The notes under the pieces: model-generated
What the model saw: the letters and a program-made list of their open reading frames with translations, nothing else
Databases searched by the model: none
What the model was told of the DNA's origin: nothing
Made by a program: the position numbers and the translations under genes
DNA from: Ovis canadensis
Lineage: Eukaryota; Chordata; Mammalia; Artiodactyla; Bovidae
NCBI RefSeq assembly: GCF_042477335.2
Contig: NC_091255.1
Span: 48,772,501-48,836,500 of the forward strand
DNA: 64,000 nucleotides
Direction: 5' to 3'
Part shown: positions 12,165 to 34,220 of the stretch, piece after piece
How the letters are laid out: each line of letters begins with the position of its first letter
Numbering within the stretch: position 1 is the first letter of the stretch

Positions 12165-12380
12165 AAGGGCCTCACTTGATTGTGAGGATTGAGACAAGGT
12201 ACATGGATGACCTCATTCTTTCCCGCCATCCTTGTTCATGTCTGGAGATCAGGCTGTGGATCTCCAGTCTTGCCTGCTCTGTGGTGGTTCTTTATTTTTT
12301 TGCCTGCTCTCTGTTGATTTGAATGGTTATCCTAGTCCTCTCCCTGTGCCTGCCCTCTATGACTACCACTATCTCATTAT

Positions 12381-12601
12381 TTTCTTTTTCAAAGTATTTA
12401 TTTATTTGGCGTGCTCCAGGCCTTAGTGGTGGCACACTGGATCTCAGGTCTTCCTTGCGGTATTCAGGAACTTCAGTTGTGGTTTGCGAACTCTTAGTTG
12501 CAGCCTGTGGGGTCCGGCTGCCTGACCAGGTATTGAACCTGGGCCCCCTGAATTGGGGGCATGGAGTCTTAGCCACTGGAGCACCAGGGAAGTCCCCCAT
12601 C
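12381..12601 (-). mobile_element. CHR-2-type SINE
   Basis: Read on the minus strand it begins GGGACTTCCCTGGTGCTCCA and ends in AAATAAATAAATAC, the pattern of cetartiodactyl tRNA-Glu CHR SINEs. Target-site duplications ATCTCATTAT lie at 12371-12380 and 12602-12611. Confidence 0.88.
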
Positions 12602-12700
12602 ATCTCATTATAAGCCCGAAAATGTTGGTACCAAAGGAATCCTATTCACCTAGCCCCACCATGGCGCCACCTTATCCCTGCCTCTCTCCTCTCTCTGCAG

Positions 12701-13000
12701 GGACCTCTGGACAGGACAAGATTCAGAAGTTACTCTTCCCACCCAGGACCCCTTTACAGACCCAGCTTGCTCCCCGACCCAGCCCTACCACCTGCCATTC
12801 CCTGGCCCCTTTCACCGCCCGCCCCCCTTGGGGCTCAGGGCATGGTGTGAAAGGCCAAGTGCTGAGGCGGGCACCATGGGTGCTGTGCCCTAGGGCCTGT
12901 GTGGCAGGGGGTGGGTGGCCTGTGGGTGTGCCGGGGGGGCCAGTGTGCCCACCCCAGTCTCTCGGCGTGCTGGAGGGCATCCTGGATGGAATTGAAGTGA
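12701..13000 (+). other. THRA: THRA exon 2 5'UTR (start uncertain)
   Basis: The best acceptor upstream of the start codon is CTCTCTCCTCTCTCTGCAG, ending at 12700 after a strong pyrimidine tract. A weaker alternative ends at 12960 (CCCACCCCAG). With the longer leader, several short upstream ATGs are included; with either, the four-codon uORF at 12986 remains. Confidence 0.5.
12986..13000 (+). promoter_or_regulatory. Four-codon uORF abutting the THRA start
   Basis: ATG at 12986 encodes MELK, and its TGA at 12998-13000 is immediately followed by the THRA ATG at 13001, in the same frame. The stop proves that 13001 is the first possible in-frame start for the receptor. A ribosome finishing the uORF would end exactly at the main start codon. 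Confidence 0.8.
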
Positions 13001-25954
<12,954 letters not shown>

Positions 25955-26084
25955 TGCCCTCTCCCAGGCCCTGACCCGAAAGCAGGAGATGCCTGCAAAC
26001 CAGGAGCCCAGGCTCAGCAAGGCCAGCCCCGCTCCTGCCCCACCAGGCCACTCTCCTTCCCTGAACAGGCCCAGCAGGGCCCTA

Positions 26085-26400
26085 GCTCCCCCGCTGCTCT
26101 GTGGTTCCCTCTGCCTGGGACGCCCTTCCCCCCTCCTATGCCTGGCAGTATCTCTACTTGTCCTTTGAGGCCCCACTCAAGTGTCACCTCCTTCCCCAGC
26201 TCCCCAGGCAGAAATAGTTGTGTGTGCTCCCAAAGCCCTTGGTTCATGCTTCTACTGTGACACTTATCTCACTGTTTTATAATTAGTTGGGCATGAGTCT
26301 GTCTCCTGAGCTAGACTGTGTCTGAATCATGTCTGTATCTCCAGTGCCCGGTGCAGGGCCTGGCCTAGAGTAGGTACTCCATAAAAGGTGTGTTGAATCG
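26085..26400 (+). mobile_element. L2 LINE 3' end
   Basis: Recognisable L2 phrases in order: GTTCCCTCTGCCTGGGACGC, CCCACTCAAGTGTCACCTCC, CTAGACTGTG, CCAGTGCCCGG, TAGAGTAGGTACTCCATAAA and GTTGAAT. It lies in NR1D1 intron 7 and in the TR-alpha2 3'UTR. Confidence 0.8.
26380..26385 (+). terminator. THRA: Candidate poly(A) signal of TR-alpha2, L2-derived
   Basis: CATAAA, a variant hexamer, at the position where intact L2 elements carry CAATAAAT. No AATAAA occurs between the TR-alpha2 stop and here. Confidence 0.45.
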
Positions 26401-26450
26401 AACTGCGTCCGCCTCCTCCCCGGTCAGGCTCAGGCGAGAGCCTGACCTAC

Positions 26451-26661
26451 CTGCAGAGACAAGCACCACCGCGGTGAAGAGGCCCAGCTCCTCCTCGGTA
26501 AGCGCCAGGGAGTTGAGCTTCTCGCTGAAGTCGAACATGGCATTGAGCAGGTCCCCCATGCCCATGGCGCCGAGCTCCTGCAGGCTGTAGGTGGTGCGGC
26601 TCAGGAACATCACCGTCTGGTCCTTCACGTTGAACAGCGACGCAAAGCGCACCATCAGCAC
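26451..26661 (-). CDS. NR1D1: NR1D1 exon 7 (aa 481-550)
   Basis: Encodes VLMVRFASLFNVKDQTVMFL through LFTAVVLVSA, ligand domain. Acceptor GCTTCAG, donor GCAG|GTAGGT. Confidence 0.97.
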
Positions 26662-27157
26662 CTGAAGCAGGGACAGTCGTCCTGGGTGGGGCGGAAGACT
26701 TGCCAAATCTCCCCTACCGTTTTTCTGAAGGGGTTACAGGTGCTGCCTTGGATTTCTTAGTCAAGACCGGGGCTAGTTTCTGAGTGGTCAATGAGGCAGA
26801 GCGGGTGGAAGGATGGGGAACATCCCACTGGCTTTGGAATCCAGTGGGCCTGAATCTGAGTCTCAGCCTTGTCACTCCCTGTGACCCTGGGCAAAGCCCT
26901 TCACCAAAGTGAATCTGCTCATGCCTAGAACGGAGGGGTGGGGGTAGCACTGTACTCTGAAGTGTTATTTTACGGTAGCAAGATGTGATTAGACCCCATT
27001 TGAGATGACAGAAGTTCTGGCCATCCACAGGCAGGACTGGGTGGGATTCTGTCCCTTCCTAGTCACTCAAGAGTAAGGTGGCCCCTCCCCACCCCAGACC
27101 CCCATTCTGCTGGATACTTCCCAAGGTTGAGAGCAGGGAGCCCAAACGGTCACTCAC
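26662..27157 (-). other. NR1D1: NR1D1 intron 6
   Basis: 496 bp. A MIR-like piece on the plus strand at about 26830-26935 (CCCTGTGACCCTGGGCAAAG). No exon supported. Confidence 0.7.
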
Positions 27158-27343
27158 CTCAAAGGTGCCAGCCTTAAGCAGGGTGACCTGGTCGTGCTGA
27201 GAAAGATCACGGAAGCCAGGGATGTGTTTGGCAAACTCTACCACCTCCCGCACAGCAGGCGTGAAGCTCATGGAGAAGTCCTCCCAGATCTCCTGCACAG
27301 TTCGCCCGCTGCGCCCATGCGGGTACATGTTCATGGGACATGC
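27158..27343 (-). CDS. NR1D1: NR1D1 exon 6 (aa 419-480)
   Basis: Begins ACPMNMYPHGRSGRTVQEIW with haem-ligand Cys420 and continues through FRDLSQHDQVTLLKAGTFE. Donor GAG|GTGAGT. Confidence 0.97.
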
Positions 27344-27634
27344 CTGGAAAAGGGAAGGATTTGGGGAGGGGAGTATGAGCCAGGTCAGCTCAGAGGGGCT
27401 TCCCTAGCAGGTCTGGGCCCCAGATTCTGCCTGGGTTAGCGTTGTGGCCTTGGAGGATGGGTCTTTCAGGTAAAGCAGCAATCAAGTGCCAGGTGGAGAT
27501 CAGGGTTTCCCAGGCAGAGCCCCTCCTGCTGGACTGAACATCCTCTCTGCACTTAGCCTCCATACACACCCAGCGACCCTGTGCTCAATCTGTTCTCCCC
27601 AGCCCCCTGCCCACATCACCCCCAGTGCTCTCAC

Positions 27635-28275
27635 CAGCAGAACGTTCTTGGAGTTGCCCTGCCGTGGACTGTTGACAGGGGCTTCGCCTTCGGGGGCTGG
27701 GTACACGTGGGTAGGGCACAGACGGTGCCCATTGCTGTTGGGCTGGTGGCAGCTGTGGTGGGTAGCGCCAGGAGGCCAGGGGGGAGGGTAGGAGGAGGAA
27801 GCCTGGCGTAAACTGTTCAGGGCCTCGTTGTGACGCTGGGCGGCCATGATGTTGTCATTAGGGGCAGGCGGGCAGCCCTGACTTTCCCAGCGATGTGGGG
27901 TGGTGGCCGGACGGTTGCCTGAGGCATGGTTGGCATTGAAGTTGCCAGGTGAGGTGCCCAACTTGTCATGGGCATAGGTGAAGATCTCGCGGTGGGCCCG
28001 GGCTACCTGGGATATCACATCCTCCACTGTGGGCTCAGGACTTGGGGATCGAGGAGGCGTCAGCTGCTGTGGGAACTGGGAGAAACCCACCAGGGGTGAG
28101 GGGGCAGGGGCTGGGGGCGGTGAGGGGCCCATGGGGCCCGGGGTGGGGTGCTGGGTGGGTGGGGTCTCCAGCGGGCACTGGCTGCTCAGCTGGTTGTTGG
28201 CCAGGTTCATGGCACTCTGCATCTCGGCCAGCATCCGCTGCTTCTCCCGTTTGGGGATGCGCCCAAAACGCACAG
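27635..28275 (-). CDS. NR1D1: NR1D1 exon 5 (aa 205-418), hinge
   Basis: The longest exon. Starts AVRFGRIPKREKQRMLAEMQ, the DNA-binding C-terminal extension, and continues as a low-complexity Pro/Ser/His/Asn-rich hinge to NSKNVLL. Donor CTG|GTGAGA. Confidence 0.97.
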
Positions 28276-28633
28276 CTGTGACAGGATGAGAGCAGTGTCA
28301 GGAAGTTCTCACGCACACTCACATGTTTCTCTTCCTTCCTCCTGAAAGGGCAAGCCCCCGAGGACTTGGGGTTCCATATCAAAACTAAAACCCAGAAAGC
28401 CACACCCATGGAGGGGGTTTTCCAAGTAGGGCTGTGGTAGGAGGGGACCAGAGAGACTAAATGGGAAAGAAGTGTGTGTTTACCCAAGCCCTGATGAAAT
28501 ATGGCCACCCCCTCTGCAAATGAGACGCATAGTCTTGGGACTTTTTAAGGGAGGGACTAATTCAGAAACCTCGAGTGGAAGGAAGAAAGGGGGAGGGTGT
28601 GGGGAAGCTGGCGGGGCCATGGTGCTGCCTCAC
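28276..28633 (-). other. NR1D1: NR1D1 intron 4
   Basis: 358 bp GT-AG intron, nothing recognised. Confidence 0.7.
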
Positions 28634-28778
28634 CGTCTCGAGACATGCCCACGGAGAGACACTTCTTGAAGCGGCATTGCTGGCAACGGTTACGATTGAT
28701 GCGGACGATGGAGCAGTTCTCATTTTTCAGACACCTTTTGTACTGGATGTTCTGCTGGATGCTCCGACGGAAAAAGCC
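28634..28778 (-). CDS. NR1D1: NR1D1 exon 4 (aa 157-204), second zinc finger
   Basis: Encodes [20 protein letters not shown], then [20 protein letters not shown] and SVGMSRD. Donor GACG|GTGAGG. Confidence 0.98.
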
Positions 28779-28880
28779 CTGTGGAGCAGGGTAGCGAGTG
28801 AGCATCTTGGTCCAAGCCAGGCCTACGTGTCCTGTGGGAGAGGGTCACCTGCCCCTGCCCTTCCCTCCTCCTTGCCTCAC

Positions 28881-28969
28881 CTTGCAGCCCTCGCAGGCGT
28901 GCACGCCGTAGTGGAAGCCCGAAGCCACGTCCCCACACACCTTACACAGCAACACCATGCCATTCAGCT
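28881..28969 (-). CDS. NR1D1: NR1D1 exon 3 (aa 127-156), first zinc finger
   Basis: Encodes [20 protein letters not shown] and [10 protein letters not shown]. Acceptor CTGCAG, donor AAG|GTGAGG. Confidence 0.98.
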
Positions 28970-29249
28970 CTGCAGGAAGAGAGGGGAGGCAGGTAAATGG
29001 GGGTTTCTGAGGGGCCAGAGAGCTGGAGGTTTTCTTGGCTGGGGACTGGGTGGGGGGAAGAGCTGAGGAGGAACTTCAGTATCTAGGGGGCACTTGGATG
29101 ACCAGACGGGGCCAACAGCAGCTGGTGCAACTCTAGGAGAAACCCCTGAGGCCCTGAGTAGGCCCTGGAATAGCTGTCACATGAGGATCAACTCCCTGCC
29201 TAGACCTGGACAGCTTCCCTTCCCCCAAATCAGCTGGAAGCTGACTTAC

Positions 29250-29597
29250 TGGTGATGTTGCTGGTGCTCTTGCTGGGAGACACTCGGTTACCGTCTTCCA
29301 GGGCCACCTGCAGACCCCCTGGGGGGCTCCCATTATAGAAGGAAGAGGACGACGACGATGACGACGAGGAAGATGAAGAAGAAGAGGGAGAACCATCATC
29401 ACCCAAGCTGGGCGGAATGCTCCCAAAAGAGCGAGCTGGGTCCTGGGTGAGGGAGCCAGTGGGTGATGGTGGGAAGTAGGTGGGGCAACCTTGGGTCAGG
29501 GACTGGAAGCTGCCATTCGAGCTGTCACTGTACAGGGATTCAGGGCTGGTGCGGTTTGGGGAGGAGCCACTGGAGCCAATATAGGTGATGACGCCAC
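29250..29597 (-). CDS. NR1D1: NR1D1 exon 2 (aa 11-126), Ser-rich N-terminus
   Basis: Encodes GVITYIGSSGSSPNRTSPES onward, a run of 15 serines coded by mixed TCN codons, and KSTSNIT at the end. Donor ACCA|GTAAGT. GSK3-type Ser/Pro sites cluster in the SSGSSP and RTSPES part. Confidence 0.96.
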
Positions 29598-30924
29598 CTG
29601 GCAGGAGAACACAAGGGAAAGGGGTGTCAACTGCGGGGCGCTCAGAAGTTAACCATGTGGCACCCCTACTCTTGGAGTCCCCAGAAGAGCCACAGTAAGC
29701 AGTTCCCCAACATAAGCCAGACATGGCCATCCAAGCCCTGCAACTCTCGGCAGGGACATTCTGCGTCTGCCTTGCGTGTGAGGTACCTCCCTAGAGGCAT
29801 GACCTCTGTGATGCTCTGTGGCTATCTCACATATGTACTGCTCCCCCCACCTCCGCCCTGGATGCCTTCCTTTAGAGTATCAAACGCAGCTAATGACTTA
29901 ATTGTCAGCAGCTGACCTGGGGATGGGAGAGCAGCTGAAAACCATTCATAATGCACAAGCTTCAAGAAAAACAGCCCAGCTGCTGATTTTAATACCAAGA
30001 CCATGCCAGGGATGAGACCATGGAGGGGCAGCTAGCCAACAGTGAGGGGAACAGAGGTCTTACAAGAATAAAACAATTACATTCTCTCAAAACTGAAAGA
30101 CATCATCTCGAAAGGTGCTGTTCCCCTGGCCTCCAAAATCAACAGTCAGAGTAGAGTCTATCTCTGAATCCAGGAAGGGCTTAACAGTATGAGCTGCAGG
30201 AGGTGGAAGTGAAGAACAAACTGTCCAGCCTAAAGCTTTGGAATTCCCCCTTCCAGATCTCTCCGCCTGCTGACAATGACCTTGGCTCTCTAACCATTCA
30301 GGGACTTTGGCCCTCTAGTTATATTGCCAACCAGATGGCCGAGTTCCCATTGCATTAGCAGGATAAAAAAGCGACCTGTCTGCCACACCTTTGGCCAAGT
30401 ACCTCGCTTGGCTTGCCATCGGTGGGGTGGGAGAAGGGAGGATCCCAGGACACGTGTGAGCCGACACAGGCCATGCCACCGTCTACAGAGGCATGTCTTG
30501 CTCACCCACTGACACACACTAAGCTGGGCAGGGCCACCCTAAAATAGCTCAAGGTTGGTCAGGGTGAACCCAGTTCCCTGTAAAACAGTTGCACAACAGA
30601 CCAGCTCCTACAGTTTCAGGGTTGAGGTGGGGGGGATGGGATACTTGTTTGGTGGTAAATAAACCTGCCCTAATTCAGCCATCCCCCAAAAGCAAGTTAA
30701 GATTTTCATCCAAAGAGACTTCCAACCTGAAAGTGAGGGGCACATTCAAAAGAGTCTGGTTTTAGCTCTAGATTTACCACCACCAACTTGATTTGTGATC
30801 TAGAGGAAACCAACTCCCTTCTCAGAGCCCCAGTTTTACTTTCAGTGGGGAAGAGAAAAGAAAGATGAAAAGAGACTTTATATCCTTTCCGCTATGTCTC
30901 TGAGATCTAGTTGTTTTGGTGGTG

Positions 30925-31121
30925 GTGGTTTATTCCCTAAGTCGTGTCCGACTCTTGTGATCCCATGGACTGAAGCCCGCCAGGCTCCTCTGTCCATGGG
31001 ATTTCCCAGGCAAGAATACTGGAGTAGTTGCCATTGCCTTCTCCAGGGTATCTTCACCACCCAGGGATTGAACCCTGGACTCCTGCATTGCAGGCAGATT
31101 TTTTACCGACTGGGGAAGTCC
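30925..31121 (-). mobile_element. Bov-tA SINE, minus orientation
   Basis: Minus-strand text begins with a GGACTTCCCCAGTCGG head, then the BovA body; on the plus strand CAGGCTCCTCTGTCCATGGG and GGCAAGAATACTGGAGTAG are diagnostic. Confidence 0.88.
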
Positions 31122-31359
31122 TTAGGAGGCAAGCTGCTTCATGGGGGAAGGGGCAAGTGTTTGCAGGACTAAGAAAAGAGATGCTGGGGAACAGAAGGAA
31201 TTTGTATTGTGGAGAAGCTGACTCTAAAGGCGGTACGGTGAAGTAGGTGCAAAGACAATAAATCGAAAAGGAGTGAGGAGAAAGCTAGATGTGAGGTTTC
31301 TTTGAGGAGTGTAAACATGAGGCCACGAGAGGTCAGGGATGACTCCGTCTTACTCTGCA

Positions 31360-31870
31360 TCGGTTATGGCGAAGGGGGGCCCTCCTCCGACAAGCGGACA
31401 GGAAAAGGAGGCAGGCGGGGGCGGTGAGTCAGCCCAGCTTCACCCAGATCTCGGCGGGGCGGGGCGGGGCGGGAGCCAGGCCCTCAGCCGGCCTCACGTC
31501 CCAGCTCCACGTGTGACTCTTGCACGTGGCTCCCCAACGAGGAACCCCAGTACCCGAGGCTCCGCCCTCTCCACTTCCGTCAATCGGGAGCGGTAGCCCC
31601 GCCCCCGTCCCGCCCCTCCTCGGAGTCCCGGGTCGGGGTCTTGGGCTGAGCTTCTAACACCAGGTGGGTCGGGACTACAAGGGGAGGAGAAAAGGGGGGG
31701 GGGAAATCACGCGTTGCCGGGGCAACTGGGGGGCGGAGCTCATTATGTAACGGGGCCGGAAGGCAACCACCAATAGGGTGGCGGCCACGGCTTCTGCTGA
31801 ATGAAAACAAACGCAGCACGTGGGCCCGGCTCTGCAGCCATGTGAGCGCTCCGGGCTGCCTGGGCGCTCT
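31360..31870. promoter_or_regulatory. NR1D1: CpG-rich block in NR1D1 intron 1 with E-boxes, D-box and CCAAT
   Basis: Two CACGTG E-boxes at 31508-31513 and 31523-31528 are nine bases apart. A third lies at 31817-31822. A D-box-like TTATGTAA lies at 31743-31750, a CCAAT motif near 31768, and repeated GGGGC boxes at 31452-31475. These are the motifs expected of CLOCK/BMAL1 and PAR-bZIP input. REV-ERB-alpha has a reported alternative promoter; whether this block is that promoter cannot be shown from sequence alone. Confidence 0.65.
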
Positions 31871-32440
31871 GGGTGTCCTCCCTGGGGCAGAGCACCACTG
31901 TTGGGGCTTCTCAAGTGCCACTCCCTACTGTCACTGAGGGTTCCCCAGTGAGATCCGACCCATTTTCCCAGTCCCTCCTGCCTGGAACCCGGGTCGCCCC
32001 TCTGCTTCTCCAGTTCCTGCGGACTCTGAGGGAAGAGGAAGATTGTAAAGAGGGGGTCCTCCTTCCGAAAAGTCCAGGCATGCCACAGCTGCAGCGGCAG
32101 GATAGATGGGGGCGTTTCGGGGCACTGCTCCAAAACTCCCAGTTACTCTAAACTGTTCGTCTCACCACACGTACCCACTCTCTCCATTCCCTCCTTCCCC
32201 GCGATCTGAGTCCTTCTAGCTAAAGGGAGCTTTAGGAGTCTGAAGGGTGACGGTGGGGCGCCTCCGGGCGCATTCCCAGGCCGAACACCCCGCTGTGGAA
32301 ATCCCAGCCCCATGTCCATCACTAGCAAATCCCCTGACCAAGCGAGTCCCCAGTCCCTTTCAAAGTTCCTCTTGTTCAAGACGTAGAGGAGAGGAGACAG
32401 TGACAGAGAAAGAATGATGGTAGCAAAGGAATCTTAGTAC

Positions 32441-32471
32441 CTGTGTTGTTGTTAGAGTCCAGGGTCGTCAT
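32441..32471 (-). CDS. NR1D1: NR1D1 exon 1 coding part (aa 1-10)
   Basis: ATG at 32471-32469 on the minus strand, MTTLDSNNNT, then donor ACAG|GTACTA. Confidence 0.96.
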
Positions 32472-33090
32472 GTCTTCACTGGCTGACAGCGGTCATTCAA
32501 ACTGGACCTTGACACAACTGGAGGTTACAGTTGCAGCTGTCGCCTCCTGGGCACTGGCCGAGGGCGGGGAGTGGACCCCCGCGGCTCACGATCAGGATCC
32601 GAGGCACTCTGCAGCAAGGTCTTGGCGGGGCCGGACTGCAGCCCTGCAGAAGGGTAGGACGCTGAGGCACCGAGGTCTGTTTTGCATGGGAAGAGCAGAG
32701 AGAGTGTGGGGGAAGGGGGCGGAGGGAATCAGCTTGCAGTACTTCTGGCTAGAAGGTAGCAAGGAGGGTCGGGTCTCTGCAGTGCACGGGGTGCCACTGC
32801 CTGACGACTCCGCAGCGCTGCAGGGTATCGAATCTGGAGCTCCTTGTGCAAAAGTCCCACAGGGAGAGAGGCTGCAGTCAGGAAGTAAGTAGGTGATGGG
32901 GAGAAACAGGGCACCCAGGCGCAAAGAAGCGAGACGTGTGCCCTGCTACGTTCCCTCGGCAGCAATATTTCACTCTGCCAATCTCAGCCGCCTTTTGCCC
33001 CAGCCTTTTTCCCTGGGACAGAGGGCTCTGCGCAGGCGCCAGCAACCCAGGGTTCCCGGGCCGCACGCGGCACTGGAGCAGGTACCATGT
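32472..33090 (-). other. NR1D1: NR1D1 5'UTR and core promoter (start approximate)
   Basis: GC-rich leader of roughly 600 bases between the Rev-DR2 and the start codon, judged from the known position of Rev-DR2 just upstream of the start site in mammals. Contains NRF1-like and GC-rich motifs (for example CTGCGCAGGCGCC on the plus strand at 33027). Upstream frames exist but none is supported. Confidence 0.6.
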
Positions 33091-33109
33091 GATCCCAGGG
33101 AGCGCCTCG

Positions 33110-33130
33110 TGCCCCAGTGACACACTTTTC
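33110..33130 (-). promoter_or_regulatory. NR1D1: Rev-DR2 element of the NR1D1 promoter
   Basis: On the minus strand the text is AAAAGTGTGTCACTGGGGCA: half-sites GTGTCA and GGGGCA in direct repeat with two-base spacing and an AT-rich 5' flank. This is the autoregulatory REV-ERB/ROR site described for the human gene. It is the strongest marker for where the promoter lies. Confidence 0.85.
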
Positions 33131-33140
33131 CAGCAGCAGG

Positions 33141-33146
33141 CACGTT
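33141..33146. promoter_or_regulatory. E'-box (CACGTT) near the NR1D1 promoter
   Basis: CACGTT 11 bases beyond the Rev-DR2. A canonical CACGTG follows at 33438-33443. Both are candidate CLOCK/BMAL1 contacts; motif evidence only. Confidence 0.4.
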
Positions 33147-34081
33147 GAGCTCGGTGCGCCTGCGTAAAGCCGAGGCTGTCGGGATATGTAGTCCGTTGGC
33201 AAAGTGGGCGGACTGCGTTTATTTCCCCATTTCTGCCTTGCACAAGCTCTTGCTGGAACCGGGGAGGAGCTGCGAGCTTTGTGGGGTGGAGTGCGTTAAA
33301 GAGTCAGGGTGGCGTGTTTGGAAAGCTTGTATGGCAGAGGCATGTGAATTCCTGGGGAGGGACTGACAAGCTTGGCGGCTCCCTGGGAGATCAAAGCTAA
33401 CAGCCCCTTTCTGCAAATCTTGCAAACGTGAGGGCTTCACGTGATTGTGGGACTGACCCTGTCTTGAGGTTAGTGGTGACAGGAGAGAGAGATGATTGGG
33501 GAGGGAGATAGCCCCACAGTCAGGAGCTTAACGTCCTGCAGAGCCAAGTCCTGAGAGGGAAAGGAAATGTGACCCCTTTTAGGTTCTACTCCTCTTTGGG
33601 AATGGAGTTGCCATGGGGGTTGAGGATGTCCCTGGGGACTCCCTGTTTGCTTATATGACACCACCCCCACCCACTCAAGGTGACTTTGGGGTGAGTCATT
33701 TCCCTTTGTCTAGGAAATAAAAAGGACAAGGGAAGGAAACTGGTGAAAGTGTTTTGAGGTCCTAAAATAAAAGGAGCAGAGGTAAGGCAGGGCTTGGGGG
33801 CAGAGTGACACCCCCTAGCTCCACCCCCAGTGCTTCAGGGTAGTGTGGGTTTCATATGGGAACACAGAGATCATCTTAACCCCTATCCTTTACTGATGAG
33901 AATGAGGCTTAGAAGGAGTGACTGGCCCAACGTCAGACATCCATTGCTAGTTTCACTTGCCTACCATCAGGCAATGACATGAAAGTGAAACATTGAACAG
34001 GGGTTAAAAACAGCCAGCATCTCCCTTCAGAGGAGCAACTCTACCCCACTGGTGAAAGCAGGTCTCCAGTGGAGGTCTATC

Positions 34082-34220
34082 ATGTTTTTTTGTTTTGTTT
34101 TGTTTTGGGGTTTTTTTGGCCTCACCATGCAGCTTGTGGGATCCCTGACCAAGGATTGAGCCCAGATCCCTGGCACTGAGAGCTCGGAGTCCTAACCACT
34201 GGACTGCCAGGGAATTCCCC
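34082..34220 (-). mobile_element. CHR-2-type SINE fragment
   Basis: Minus orientation: ends in a T-rich tract at 34084-34119 and begins GGGAATTCCCTGGCAGTCCA on the minus strand. Flanked by AGGTCTATC at 34073-34081 and 34221-34229, so it is a bona fide insertion. Confidence 0.88.

Larger units (their letters stand above)
1812..12700 (+). other. THRA: THRA intron 1
   Basis: About 10.9 kb between the exon 1 donor and the strongest candidate exon 2 acceptor. It is GC-rich and mostly without recognisable interspersed repeats before 11.4 kb. Contents: GT tract 2407-2434, oligo-T 3714-3729, G-runs 3840-3880, MIR with an internal TA tract 5085-5352, pyrimidine-rich blocks 7133-7290 and 8936-9175, a RORE-like site 10874-10884, a weak MIR-like piece about 11400-11480, Bov-tA 11939-12164 and CHR-type SINE 12381-12601. 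No extra exon could be supported. Confidence 0.75.
25955..26405 (+). other. THRA: TR-alpha2 3'UTR (end inferred)
   Basis: Runs from the TR-alpha2 stop to just past CATAAA at 26380-26385. If so, the transcript ends about 45 bases before NR1D1 exon 7, and only one NR1D1 exon is overlapped. Confidence 0.5.
29598..32440 (-). other. NR1D1: NR1D1 intron 1
   Basis: 2.8 kb. Contains a Bov-tA SINE (30925-31121) and a CpG-rich block (31360-31870) with E-boxes, a D-box and a CCAAT box. No further exon was proven. Confidence 0.8.
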
